Below, piece after piece: positions 49,122 through 59,309 of a stretch of 64,000 bases of DNA. The position numbers were made by a program, and so were the translations under genes. Position 1 is the first letter of the stretch, and every line of letters begins with the position of its first letter. This DNA comes from Rhodamnia argentea (lineage: Eukaryota > Streptophyta > Magnoliopsida > Myrtales > Myrtaceae): assembly GCF_020921035.1 (NCBI RefSeq), contig NC_063156.1, positions 26,336,283 to 26,400,282 of the forward strand, read 5' to 3'. A model generated the notes under the pieces. It searched no databases. It was given only the letters and a program-made list of their open reading frames with translations, and was not told the DNA's origin.

Positions 49122-50284
49122 GGCTAAAGCCAAATTATGCACTTATAAACTGTCAGAGGTTTAGTTTGCCATCCAGAACGAATAATCTCCTCTCTCTCAG
49201 ACATGACGATTTGCCTTAGTCCCTCTGTTTCTCCTTTGCTTTGCCTTCTGCTTCCTCCTTAAATTTTTCAGGGCTGAAAGGTAGCCATCAACTATCAACA
49301 CAAAGACCCACTTGGTCTACTGTTCATTTGAGCGCGTGGCTTGTTTGACTTGTGAGTTCTTTCACTGTTTTTTTTTTTTTTCCTCGATCATTCTTTGCAT
49401 GCTCACCTTTGTTGGTTATGTCCATTTGTATGTATCTCCTCGTTGTTTTGTTGTTCATCAGTCGAATTTGTATGTATCACCTCGTTGTTTTGAAGATGTC
49501 CCGATGATTGCTGTTGTAGCTCTATAGGTTTATTTTCGCGGTAGCTCCATTGGTATATTGCTTTCGGGGTTCTAACGCAGATCTAAATGAGCCTCGATCT
49601 CATTCTTGTGAGAAGTTCTAGAATACTCGTATTGCTCAAATGAAGTGGATGATATAAATGAGGGGATGACTTCTCCATTTATACAAGAGTCCATGTAATT
49701 GCAACCATTGATCTTCTACACGATATAGCAGTAGAGGATATCAATCATCGTCTAATCGATCCGGGTGGTGGAGATTCAATTGATCTAACGGTAGAGGATA
49801 GTGATTCTCGTCACATCAATCCAACAGTGGAAATCAACCTCATCCTGTGATAGAGCACTTTGAATGCGGTTTTGTTTGCTTAATGGTCGATTCAGGAATG
49901 ACATTCTTCTGCTCATAAAGCATTTGCTTGTTAATTCATCAATGTTGGGCTTTAGTACAATTTATTCGGTTATGATGTTTGCTGATTTACTCATTAGCAA
50001 GCCGTTTTTTGATCTTATCGCGATTGTTCGTCGCTCATTTTCTAATTCCAAAGACTCCCATATCCATTTTTGGCCTGGAATGCAGATTTTTACTAATCTA
50101 GGTAAGCGAATGACTGAGCACTAGTGGAAGATAGATATGGTAGTAAAAGTGTCAACTTTAGCACTTTCTTCATGTCATTTGGTGATTTTGCTTCAATAGG
50201 AGAACCGGGTGGTATTTCATTTGGCTCGGGGATGCCATATCACTCTGATGCAATCTTATGTATAGTATCAATATCGAGTTGAAA

Positions 50285-50415
50285 ATGCCCTTGGTCAGAC
50301 CCTTATTTGAAACAATAAATGCACTTTAGGTCCTTATTTAAAACAATGTCTATTTCATGTCCTTATTTAAGAAAACGCAGACATCTTCATGCCCTTATTT
50401 GGAATTTTCTCGAAG
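50285..50415. repeat. Dispersed repeat family E, copy 1
   Basis: Three to four near-copies of a ~35-base phrase GGTCCTTATTTGAAACAATG. A similar block, including GAGAAAACGAGGACA versus AAGAAAACGCAGACA, is at 57735-57830. Confidence 0.5.
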
Positions 50416-50974
50416 ACATAGATGATGGGGTTCCCTAGTGGGTTGTTGTCAAAACCGAGGCATCTAGTAATAGGTTTATGAAAGCCGCTAGCCCGACAGT
50501 CTTGCAGTAGTGTCATTTTAACCAGACGATCTCCCAATCAATGAGTACTTTATGTAAAACTCGCGGTAATAATGTGTGAATCTACGGTTGAAATTGTACC
50601 ATCCCCGACATTACTGTTAGGGAAGCATTTTCCTAGGTTTATATCCCCTTTATCAGTCTAGAATGTTTATAGTCCTATCAAATACTTGATCAAGCTAATG
50701 ACATTTCGTATTACAAGTTAGATTATTCAAATATGCACTTGTAATCTGTTCTAACGAAGGCATCAGTCCACTCTTTTCGTGGCTCGGGTGCGAAAATGAA
50801 CGGTTAAAGACGATAGCTGTCAACAGACTTCAGTCTGAGTCCCATGACAAGTCCATTGTTAGATGTTATATGAGGTTATTCCTTGACTAGCGAGATCTTT
50901 TTGCTTTGATTTTTCTGGAAATCGATTTTGATTTAATTATCTCGGAAACAACTCTCTTTATTTACCACAGCAAG

Positions 50975-53563
50975 ATGGAAGGCACTGAAGAGAAACTGGC
51001 AGACCAGGTGCTTTCTACTTGTTTCTCTGGGACCGATGATACTTTTGGAGATCCGCAGGTGCTTCCACGGGTTGGAGATCAGTACCAAGCTGAAATTCCT
51101 TCTCTAGATGTGGAGTATGATACGATAAAGCACGCAAGTACATCAATGGGTGCCCAATTTGTTGTCAAAGGAGAGAATCTGATGACTTCGAACGAAATAT
51201 TTGCTAATGGAGAAGAAGTGAAAGATCTTGAACGTCTTGGTGAAGCGGATGGAGATTATAAGATGGACCTGCGTTCTTTAGCGGAGGATCCGAAAACTAA
51301 GATGGATCTAGATGTTGGCGTCTTCTATCCGGCTGACTCATCCGGTGAAGCTTGGACTAATGCTGAATGTGACGGCTTTCTCCTTGGTCTGTATATCTTT
51401 GGGAAGAATCTTATCCTTGTTAAGAGGTTTGTTGAAAGTAGACCAATGGGGGATATGTTGCGCTTTTACTACGGGAAGTTCTATGGTTCGGAGAGATATC
51501 GCAGATGGTCGGGCTGTAGGAAGTCCCAGAAGAGGTGTGTTTCTGGGAAGAAGATATTCACAGGATGGAGGCACCAGGAATTACTATCTCGATTGGTTTC
51601 TTGTACCTCAGAGAATTGCCAAAAGCTTTTTATCGAGGTACGTTCCCACTTATTCATCCTAGTCATACAGAAAAATTAATTGAATGTGCATTAGAACCCT
51701 CAATATTTTGATGTTGACTTGAATGTCACATGCCCTTTTTTGACCCCGAGCAATGTGCCAGCACACGATCAGCATACTGGTAACTTTGGTTTGGAAGCTG
51801 ATGTCTTTGGTGTTTGCTAAGATCACCTTCAGCATTATGTAATAGGACTACTACTAGGAATTTGCAAACTATTTCACGTCAGCCAATTCATTCCAATCTT
51901 TAGAATACATCAGTCTCTGTGAATGCTAGATCTGCTGGTGCAACGCCTGTTGTTTTCTTCTCAATCTGTATCCTTGGATTACAAGCTACATATGTTCTAG
52001 TGAGAAAAGCATCACCTCATGCTGATCTAGATACTTCGGCTGCAGGTTTCTCAGCAAATGGAAGAGGGAAGAACTCCATTTGAAGAGTATGTATTCACGG
52101 TAAAGGAAGCGGTCGGTCTTGGCAATCTAGTCGAAGCAGTAGGAATCGGCACAGGAAAGAGAGATCTCACCCGTGTGGTCAACGAGTCTGCGAAAGAGAA
52201 AAACATGGTTCCGCCGCCGATTCCAACCGGCAAATCTTGCTCTTTACTCTCGGCTGCCGAGGTAATCAACCTTCTAACAGGAGACGTTAGGTTAAGTAAA
52301 GCGAGGTCGAGGGATCTTTTCTGGGAAGCTATTTGGCCCCGCCTTTTAGCTAGAGGATGGCACTCCGAGCAGCCTCAGCATTACAGCCATTCTGGGTCAA
52401 GGCATTCTCTTGTTTTCCTCGTGCCAGGCGTTAAAGAGTTCACAAAATGGTGTCTTGTGAAAGGAAACCACTACTTCGACTCCATCAGCGATCTCTTGAA
52501 TAAAGTTAAATCGGAGCCTGAGCTTATCGGGCTCGAACTCGGAGCAGTAAAGGAGAATACTCTCAAGGAAGAAAGCTGGCACGATACATCTTCAAAGTGC
52601 GACTTGGACAACATGTTAGATCGAAAATGCCAGCAGAGCTATCTGCAGCCCCAGAATTCGAAACCCGGTCCAGCTTCAGCTGGCTTCATGATAGTGGATA
52701 TTTCGATCCGCCAAGGACCGGCTAAGATGGGAGAGGCGAGACTTTTACCGAGTGAGACAGCCTGTGCATCTACTCATCCTGGGCTGAGTGCAAAAGATGC
52801 TTCTGAAGTGTCTGAAGACAAAGATGATGCAACTGATAATAGAGCAGGTTCTCATAAATCAGGTGATGCAACAAGAGTTATTGATGATATACAGCCAAAC
52901 TTGCTTAAGAAATCTAGATTCGACTTGGAAATGAAGGCTGGCCACCCAGATTGCGAGGGTTCTGCTGCACCGCAGCAGCGAGATTTAAGTCCACTTGCTT
53001 GTGGAGAGTCGAACAGTTGCTTCGGAAATCTCTCTGCGCGGAGAGGATCATACAAGAATGAAATTCATTTCCTTTCACCTGTCAAGAACAAGAGCATAGT
53101 CTTGCAGAGAGGTTCATCTCAAGACTTTCTGGTTGCACGTTCCTTTGTTGAAATCAGTCCGGATGAGCACATGTCTGAAAGTTGTAATGCTGCATTTCCA
53201 TCTTTGAACAAGAGATATTCCCATGCATCAATCAACTCGAATCTCCAGCAAGTATCAACCGACGCTGGAACCCATGAACAAAGTCCTGCCAAATCGTCAT
53301 ATCCATCCTCTGGGTCGGGTCAGCAGATAGAGCCGTCGAATCCATCCTATGGCGCTTCCAACATAGAGCAACAGTGCACTAGGAACAGCTGCAGGAGAAG
53401 TACTCGGAACCGGGCATTGACGAGAAAAGCAATGGAAGCTATGGAAAGCCGGTTCTTCAACACAAAGAGGAAGAGGAGAGATGCCAAGGCTTCCGAAGAT
53501 GTTTCAGCACCGATTTCTCCCCCATCAAATGCCAGCGACAGCAAGTATGAGCGCAACTTCTAA
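50975..53563 (+). CDS. SANT-domain nuclear protein (arginine-glutamic acid dipeptide repeat-like)
   Basis: Two coding exons (50975-51637 and 52046-53563) encode 726 residues. I take the ATG at 50975, four bases after a strong acceptor (TTTACCACAG), not the in-frame one at 50906, which would lie in the preceding intron. Residues 127-210 hold a SANT/Myb-like region: WTNAECDGFLLGLYIFGKNL, then MGDMLRFYYGKFYGSERYRR and GWRHQELLSRL. Exon 2 continues FEEYVFTVKEAVGLGNLVEA, a conserved block in this plant family (Arabidopsis AT2G47820 and AT1G09050 as I recall). The remaining half is Ser-rich and probably disordered, ending with a basic nuclear-localisation-like RRSTRNRALTRKAMEAM...TKRKRRDAK. Proteins with such ELM2/SANT-type domains usually sit in chromatin-modifying complexes; this exact role is inferred. 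Neighbour MTPC1 lies downstream on the opposite strand. Confidence 0.88.
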
Positions 53564-54459
53564 AGACGGTTCGGGACATGGTGTCGCAAACTCTGAGATC
53601 AAGCAGGGAGGCCCCGAAAGGGGACCTCGACAGTAAACGCCATGTGGTCAGTTAGTCTCGGGGTTTCTTTCTTGAATCGATAGGTGGTTGTACTGCTTGG
53701 AGCTCGCCGTTCTGTCATAATCTTGGATAGTTTTTGTTCCTTCTCAATCTGTTGTCCAAATATAGAGGGACTTGTGCATTTGATGTTTATACTATCATAT
53801 TCATGATCATATATACATGAACAGCATGAATTCACAAAATCTAGGGACGAGACAATGACCGGTCAAGTGGAATGTTTTGTGAGAGAAATGCCCAAACTTT
53901 GGATGAACATGATCTTCTTCCTGGAAAACTGAAGGAGGTGATATTGGTTTGGATTTTCAGAGTACAGAGAATCATCTACAAGTTGTTGGATGGCTTTCAT
54001 TCTTTATGGTTTAGGCTTCGCTTAATTCTTTCTATGCATTCTTGGTTGGAAATGGAAAACGGTATATTACGTTCGTGGTCACCGTACTCTGGTGCAATTC
54101 GTAATCGTTTCGTCGCTAAATAAACCAAATAATACAGCCCTCGCCGAAAACCGACCGTTATTTCGCCCGTTCAAATCTTCCTAACCAAACGTATTGTGAT
54201 TCACCAAGGCATACATTTCTCGAAGTAACTTTCACATATCAGAAACTTGTACCACTTGAATTGGTTGGCAACTTCTCTACTAAGAAGTTGTATAGAGTAA
54301 CCTTTGCACTGTAGTTGATTTTTTTTCTCTTTATACTCAAAGGAATGCAATTATTTGTGACTAGTTATTTTTATATGTGGTAAGTAACTTTGAATTCCGG
54401 AAAGCAATTTCCGACCACCTTATAGTCAGTAAATTCTCAATGTTGATAGTAACTTTCAT
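53564..54459. other. 3' flank of the SANT gene, no other gene
   Basis: The first ~200 bases are probably the 3' UTR. The frames at 53599-53835 (minus) and 53872-54123 (plus) match nothing. Confidence 0.5.
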
Positions 54460-55008
54460 CGGCCTAATTCCCTAAAAAAACCCCAACTTAGGTCCAGTCC
54501 TAAATTTGTTCCATTTTTTTTTTTTGTCTTGGAAAAAACTCCAAACTTTAGGTACAGTTCCAAATATGGCCCGAATTTTATTTTGTCTAAAAAAATCACA
54601 CATTTTCAATGTATTCTCAAATCTACGTCGCGATTCAGTCCCAACTTGATGTGGCATTTCCACATTGATTAAAAAAAAACACCCACATTAACAGAGTAAG
54701 AGGCCGATAGGTACAGACCAACATGGTATTTCATGTGGATAACAAATTCACCCAATAAAGAAATTATCCAAAATGAAACCACTTTAGAATATGAAAATTA
54801 GGGACGACTAATGGAGTTTTTTGGACAGAGGGCTAATGGGGAAGACTTGAGATTAGACTAAAAATTGGTGATTTTTTCTTAGACATAAAAAGTTTTGGGT
54901 AGATTTGAGACTAGACCAAAAGTTTAAAGTTTTTTTTAGACAAAAAAAAAAGTTTGGGACAGATTAGGGACGTGACCTAAAATCTGGAGTTTTTCACGGA
55001 ATTATGCC
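54460..55008. mobile_element. Inverted-repeat element, family C (Mutator-like, non-autonomous)
   Basis: The left end, CGGCCTAATTCCCTAAAAAA, mirrors the right end ...GTTTTTCACGGAATTATGCC. A perfect 9-bp direct repeat, AACTTTCAT, flanks it at 54451-54459 and 55009-55017. The arms contain repeated phrases AAACTTTAGGTACAGTTCCA and AGTTTGGGACAGATTAGGGA in inverted orientation. No coding capacity. Confidence 0.75.
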
Positions 55009-55365
55009 AACTTTCATATGACTAGTTCCTTCGTGCACTATGCACGAATGCCATTTGAGATGGATTTGGCTGACCTTTTTAACAAGAGAAAATGAATACG
55101 AATCTTAAAGCTGAGTATCTTAGTTATTTAACTGCCCAAATATGTCGAAATCTATGTATTAATAACATACAATGCTCTATTTTATTTCATTTTATTCATA
55201 TGAAGATGTAGATAGATGTTAGCAACTCGTTAGTCACACGATGCAGTACAAAATCCCTAGTGATGCAACTTTAAAATGGCTATTGTTAATACATTCGCCC
55301 TCAAATTCAATTGGGATATCCTATTTCCAGCCATATATGACTAAATCCACCCTTATTTTCACCAA

Positions 55366-55814
55366 GGGTGTATTTGTTTGAGTGAAAGCATTTTCTGAAC
55401 TTTCACCCGTTTATTCGCAAAAAATGACAAGTCAACAAAAAACACTTTTTGGAATTGCTACTCTCGAATGTTTTGATATTCTATTTTAATGTTTTATTAT
55501 ATATTTTTCTTTTTCTTTCCCTTGGTTGGTCCCCGGGCCTCGGTGATGGCCGGAGACCGGCCATAGGTACGAGCCGGGGAGGCTCGACCTTGTTGGCCTC
55601 ACTCAGCAAGGTATAAGAAAAAAAAATTAAAACTTTATTTTTTGGCCTAAAATAAAATCATGAGATTGAAATCATTTTCCAAATGAGAATCAAACACCGG
55701 AAAACGTTTTCGGTCACATATTATCAAATAAAGGAAAACACCGTTTTCCCGGGAAAAATAATTTTCGAGAAATCATTTTTCCTTTTTATGAATTTGTCCT
55801 TGAAACAAATGCGC
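55366..55814. mobile_element. Family D inverted-repeat element
   Basis: The left end, GGGTGTATTTGTTTGAGTGA, is mirrored at the right by TTGTCCTTGAAACAAATGCG. Inner phrases GGAAAACACCGTTTTCCCGG and GAAATCATTTTTCC and a GC-rich core (55525-55610) follow the same plan as the other D fragments. Confidence 0.5.
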
Positions 55815-55873
55815 CTTAAGAAGACAAAATTCCCTCAATCATTTAGTTGCAATTTAAAGTAGTAGCCTCATTT

Positions 55874-56556
55874 GGGGGTGAGCAGTTCCCGGTCCGGTCC
55901 GATTTCCCTCAAGAACCGGGAACCGAACCGGTGGTACTGATTCTCAATTTGCGAAATCGAAAACCTGACCGACGGTCCCGAAAATCGAGCAAATCGATCT
56001 GATCCGGTTCCCAAACGGTCCAATAGAACCGGTAACATGCCTAAAAAAGAACTTACGCACGAAGTCTAGATAACTTCCTTCACGAAACGAAATTCGAGTT
56101 TGCAAAATATTTCTACGGTAGGAAAGGAAGGGCTACAGACCCAAACAAGTGAGTGTAGCTATGATTTATGTAAAGTGCAGACATATAATAGAAGTCATTC
56201 TGCTTGGATCAGGATATTGCGGGTGGTTGTTAACACTAATGCTGGGTCACTATTCTTTTCAAATCTCACTGTCGCGCACCAGATTTAGGAAGTGAAGAGA
56301 CTGCCCTCGTGGTTGAGACTTTGAATGCGGTATTGCAACTCTATATCTAAGCGGTTACTTTTAAAAAATTAAAAATAAAATAAAATCGACCAGTCCGGCC
56401 CTATATCCTTGGAACCGAGAACTGGACAGTCCGGCCACCAGTTCCAATTTTAAGAACCGGGAACCAGACCACCGCCCTCTAAAATCGAGAACCGGACCAC
56501 CGGTCCGTCCGGCCCAAGCGGTTCTCCATCTGGTTAGTCTGATTTTCTCACCCCCA
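55874..56556. mobile_element. Inverted-repeat element, family F (Mutator-like, non-autonomous)
   Basis: The ends are GGGGGTGAG at the left and CTCACCCCCA at the right. A perfect 9-bp direct repeat, GCCTCATTT, flanks it at 55865-55873 and 56557-56565. The arms are full of GGTCCGG, ACCGGAACC-type phrases in both orientations (CCCGGTCCGGTCCGATTT, GAACCGGACCACCGGTCC), so they can fold back strongly. The middle (56040-56340) is unrelated AT-rich DNA without a recognisable gene. Confidence 0.8.
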
Positions 56557-56785
56557 GCCTCATTTCTTTTATATTTTATATTTATCTCTATTTCTATTTA
56601 GGATCAGGGTGTTATAATTAAGCATTTGACTTGTTTTATTTTGTTTAGTATCAATATCGCATGTATATTAAAGGCATTATGTTTTATTTTCAATTTTTAG
56701 ATTTTACTTTGTAGAAATAATTTTTGTCAAAAAGAGAAATGTCCAAGAAAATATATATCAGGTTTTTTAATTCTTTTGTCTAGTT

Positions 56786-56960
56786 CTATCCTATCCTATT
56801 CTACTATACAAGCTACACTGTGTGCGCTATGTGCTGTATGCGGGTTGCGAAGCCCTGCTACCTCATCACGCTTCTCCGCCCCACTTCCCCCGAGGGTGGG
56901 GATTCGAACCCCTCACCTCCCTCTTTCCAAATGTCAAGAGTGGCCACTAGGGAGGTATCT
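56786..56960 (-). mobile_element. tRNA-derived SINE, copy 2
   Basis: Minus strand: a CCTCCCTAGTGGCCACTC box A-like start, then GAGGGGTTCGAATCCCC, a strong tRNA-type box B (56912 to 56898), then a body with GATGAGGTAGCAGGGCTTCG. It ends in a (ATAGG)n-like tail at about 56786-56800. The body resembles the copy at 32845-33059. Target duplications are not clear here. Confidence 0.6.
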
Positions 56961-56965
56961 TAATT

Positions 56966-57734
56966 TACTAGATCAAAGAATCTGTCTTTTTCCTTTTTTT
57001 ATTGACAAGATAATTTTACACAGAGCATGTAAGTCATTATAGGATTATCTTGTAAAACAGTTAAAACATCAACGTGACAAAGCTAAACAAAACTGATATT
57101 TTTCTGTAAAGACTACAAGGATGATACTATTTTTATCAAATTAAAATGATGAAATTTTAGCGGCACTTCTATAAATAAATAAAAAAAACTATGTGATGCC
57201 AAAGTATGATTTAAGTAAATTATACCTTTTAAAGTTTCAAGTAGAAGAATGTAATAAAGAATTTTTTTTCTCTCATCCTATCATCCCATTATATGTATAT
57301 GTAAAAAGACAATTGATAAGAAAATGTTTGACAGCGTCATTCAAAACAAAAGCGAAAGTTTATAAACAAGTAATTGTGTTAAAATATCGTCCATGCTAAA
57401 TTTTTCTAAATTTTACTTGACAATTGATCCATAAATATGCTCAACAGATAAAAGGAATTAGGTTTCTTGAAAAAAAAAATTTCGACAAAACTAATTCGCA
57501 CGAAAATAAATCGAACATTAAAACAAAAATGAATAAAACACGTGAAATTCGTAACTACAGAAAATTGGACCCCACATAGAATAGAAAAAAATAAAAAATA
57601 ATAAGGAAGGAAAAGGAAATTTAGGGCTACATATTTAAATTGCAATTGAATGATTGAAAGAGATTTTTTTTTTTTTGTCTTCTTAACAAAAATTGGGTGG
57701 ATTTAGTCATGTAGGGATGAAAATAGAGCGGTCC
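56966..57734. other. AT-rich intergenic DNA, no gene
   Basis: Frames at 57193-57399 and 57406-57645 are low-complexity and match nothing. A poly(T) run lies at 57664-57677. Confidence 0.5.
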
Positions 57735-57830
57735 ATTCAGGCCCTTATTTGAAATAATATTCACTTCAAATCTTTATTTGAGAAAACGAGGACACTTGAG
57801 GCCCCTATTTAAAATTTTCCCTCCAAATTC
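57735..57830. repeat. Dispersed repeat family E, copy 2
   Basis: CAGGCCCTTATTTGAAATAA, then TTTGAGAAAACGAGGACACT and GAGGCCCCTATTTAAAATTT. Same order of phrases as 50285-50415. Confidence 0.5.
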
Positions 57831-57877
57831 ACTAGGTATAATATACAAGTAAGGACAGGCAAATTACCAGTATTTTT

Positions 57878-58003
57878 ATGGGCCCATTTCCAAAGTTTTG
57901 GGTCAATTGCCACCAAGTTTACAAACCACGTTCGGCCCACAACGGCCCATTCCTATCTTGTCTCTGCACCCTTCTTCCCACGCTACAAAAACCCTAACCC
58001 TAA
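57878..58003 (+). promoter_or_regulatory. Site II / telobox promoter of the snoRNA gene
   Basis: Three GGCCCA site II elements (ATGGGCCCAT at 57878-57887, GGCCCA at 57934-57939 and 57944-57949) are followed by a double telobox, AAACCCTAACCCTAA, at 57989-58003. This pairing is the known signature of plant ribosomal-protein and snoRNA promoters. The transcript should start near the telobox. No ribosomal protein is encoded downstream, but two snoRNAs are. Confidence 0.75.
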
Positions 58004-58111
58004 TTTTCAAAATCTGTGCTGCGGCTTCGGCTTTCTCGGCGGTTCTCCTCGTGTATAAATCTCAACAAGAAGCCGCTTCGATCGCCATCGCTCGCAGCAG
58101 CGGAAGCGCAT

Positions 58112-58114
<3 letters not shown>

Positions 58115-58164
<50 letters not shown>
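58115..58164. repeat. (CT)25 microsatellite in the snoRNA precursor
   Basis: Fifty bases of perfect CT repeat, about 40 bases upstream of snoRNA 1 and downstream of the promoter, so probably transcribed in the precursor. Confidence 0.9.
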
Positions 58165-58168
<4 letters not shown>

Positions 58169-58204
58169 TTTGATTTCATGTTGATATTGTGTGGAAGGGG
58201 GGAG

Positions 58205-58295
58205 GAGGCGATGATGTTGAGAACTACCTATTTTCTGAGGGAAACCATTCCTCAGTGATTACAAAACTTACCAATGGATCCTTCTGAGCCGCCTC
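58205..58295 (+). ncRNA. Box C/D snoRNA 1, predicted guide for 18S rRNA 2'-O-methylation
   Basis: Box C is ATGATGT (58211-58217), box D' CTGA (58235-58238), box C' GTGATTA (58255-58261) and box D CTGA (58284-58287). The ends pair as a terminal stem, GAGGCG (58205-58210) with CGCCTC (58290-58295). The bases just upstream of box D, CCAATGGATCCT, are complementary over 12 bases to plant 18S rRNA AGGATCCATTGG, recalled from memory. By the D+5 rule the target is the A of AGGA in that rRNA segment, apparently the site served by U62 in animals and snR41 in yeast. The D' guide (GAACTACCTATTTT) has no target I recognise. The snoRNP would act in the nucleolus through fibrillarin. Confidence 0.75.
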
Positions 58296-58460
58296 TCTTC
58301 CCCTTTTCCTCGTCTCGATGGATTCGATTCGGTTTGCGATAAAGTTGCGATCTTTGTCGTCCGGCTATCTTGATTTATGGATCCTGTGTTTTCCTTTTCT
58401 TTCCTCTTCTCTATTTTTTTTTCTTTTTTTTTTTTTGTTTCTTTGGAAGCTGAATCAGAG

Positions 58461-58541
58461 CCATTGATGTGATGATAACATTCTCGGAAACACACAAATG
58501 TCGACTACAAAATTATCAGACTACAATTATCTGATCAATGG
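58461..58541 (+). ncRNA. Box C/D snoRNA 2, predicted guide for 25S rRNA 2'-O-methylation
   Basis: A perfect box C, GTGATGA (58469-58475), and box D, CTGA (58531-58534), are enclosed by a perfect 7-bp terminal stem, CCATTGA (58461-58467) with TCAATGG (58535-58541). The guide upstream of box D, CAGACTACAATT, is complementary over 12 bases to AATTGTAGTCTG near the 5' end of plant 25S rRNA, recalled from memory. The D+5 rule points to the first U of that AAUUG. Internal D'/C' boxes are not clear. It lies 165 bases downstream of snoRNA 1 in the same orientation, consistent with a dicistronic precursor from the site II/telobox promoter. Confidence 0.8.
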
Positions 58542-59309
58542 TTCGTTGAGTTCCTCGTCCGTTCCTGTTTTCTTCGAACTTCCTCCCACTGACCTCTGTT
58601 CTTCCCTGTCCTTGCGATGTTTTTTTCCAGCTCTTTTCTCTCCTTGTATGCATAATTGTTTTCTTTTGAATATTACGATGATCTTATGCTTCAGATTTTT
58701 CGTCCGTCCTTGGAATTTCAAGAAGGATTTAGGGTTCTTGTGAACTTGTAAAATTGTCAGTGTATCAAACAATGTCCAATAAGATTTTGCTGGATCAATC
58801 AATTCTCTAAGAAGATATTTTCAGATTGATATATTTGAATCGCTTATAAATATAATAAATTTATCCTAAAATTAATTTTTTATCATTAAAAATTTCAAAC
58901 TGATATATTTGTAGTTTCTTTGACTGCAAGATGTCATCAGACTTATCAAATTTATCACAAGGAGCCTCCAATAGTTGGCCAATAAAGATCGGCCAGTTCA
59001 AAACGGTGGGATTTAACTTCAAATCAACTCATTCCAGCCCCCTCTGAGAGAGAGAACTAGTACCAAGCTCATCCCCGTGTACATAATTCGCATCAATAGA
59101 AAGTAACATTTGTTACAACTTTAGCCTCCAAGGGTTGAACCAAGCCTTTCTATAGACCTAATCATTAGAGAGGTCCGGCTCCATCCCACATATTAAAAGG
59201 GGTGGAACGGATTGTTATTCTGCAGTATACTCTCTAAACCTAAGCGGTATGTGCTTTTGCTTCACGGAAGAGATCTCCAATGACATTACAAGTCCCCACG
59301 GCTTGATTA
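58542..59309. other. Downstream of the snoRNAs and 3' flank of MTPC1
   Basis: No third snoRNA is convincing; an ATGATC...TTCAGA segment at 58677-58694 lacks a matching stem. The rest is AT-rich, and bases 59200-59309 are likely MTPC1 3' UTR. Confidence 0.4.

Larger units (their letters stand above)
48610..50970. other. Intergenic DNA and probable untranslated first exon and intron of the SANT gene
   Basis: A TATA box at 49115-49121 and a T/C-rich leader ending CTGAAAG|GTAGCC near 49281 fit a non-coding first exon. The AG acceptor at 50969-50970 (TTTACCACAG) directly precedes the coding exon. Between them are family E repeat phrases (50285-50415) and an LTR-like TGTTAGGGAAGC at 50611 with no matching end. 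No other gene is seen; frames at 49312-49527 and 49864-50124 match nothing. Confidence 0.4.

Noticed and set aside
50611-50770. LTR-like start TGTTAGGGAAGC
   Set aside because: No matching CA end, partner LTR or target duplication could be found.
56895-56915. tRNA-like GGTTCGAATCC
   Set aside because: No cloverleaf can be drawn around it. It is the box B of a SINE.
57898-58113. Open frame of 71 codons directly under the site II/telobox promoter
   Set aside because: It starts before the telobox and so upstream of the likely transcription start, and it resembles no protein. The promoter is explained by the snoRNAs.
58677-58694. Possible third snoRNA (ATGATC ... TTCAGA)
   Set aside because: Box C is imperfect, no proper box D or terminal stem is present, and no rRNA complementarity was recognised.
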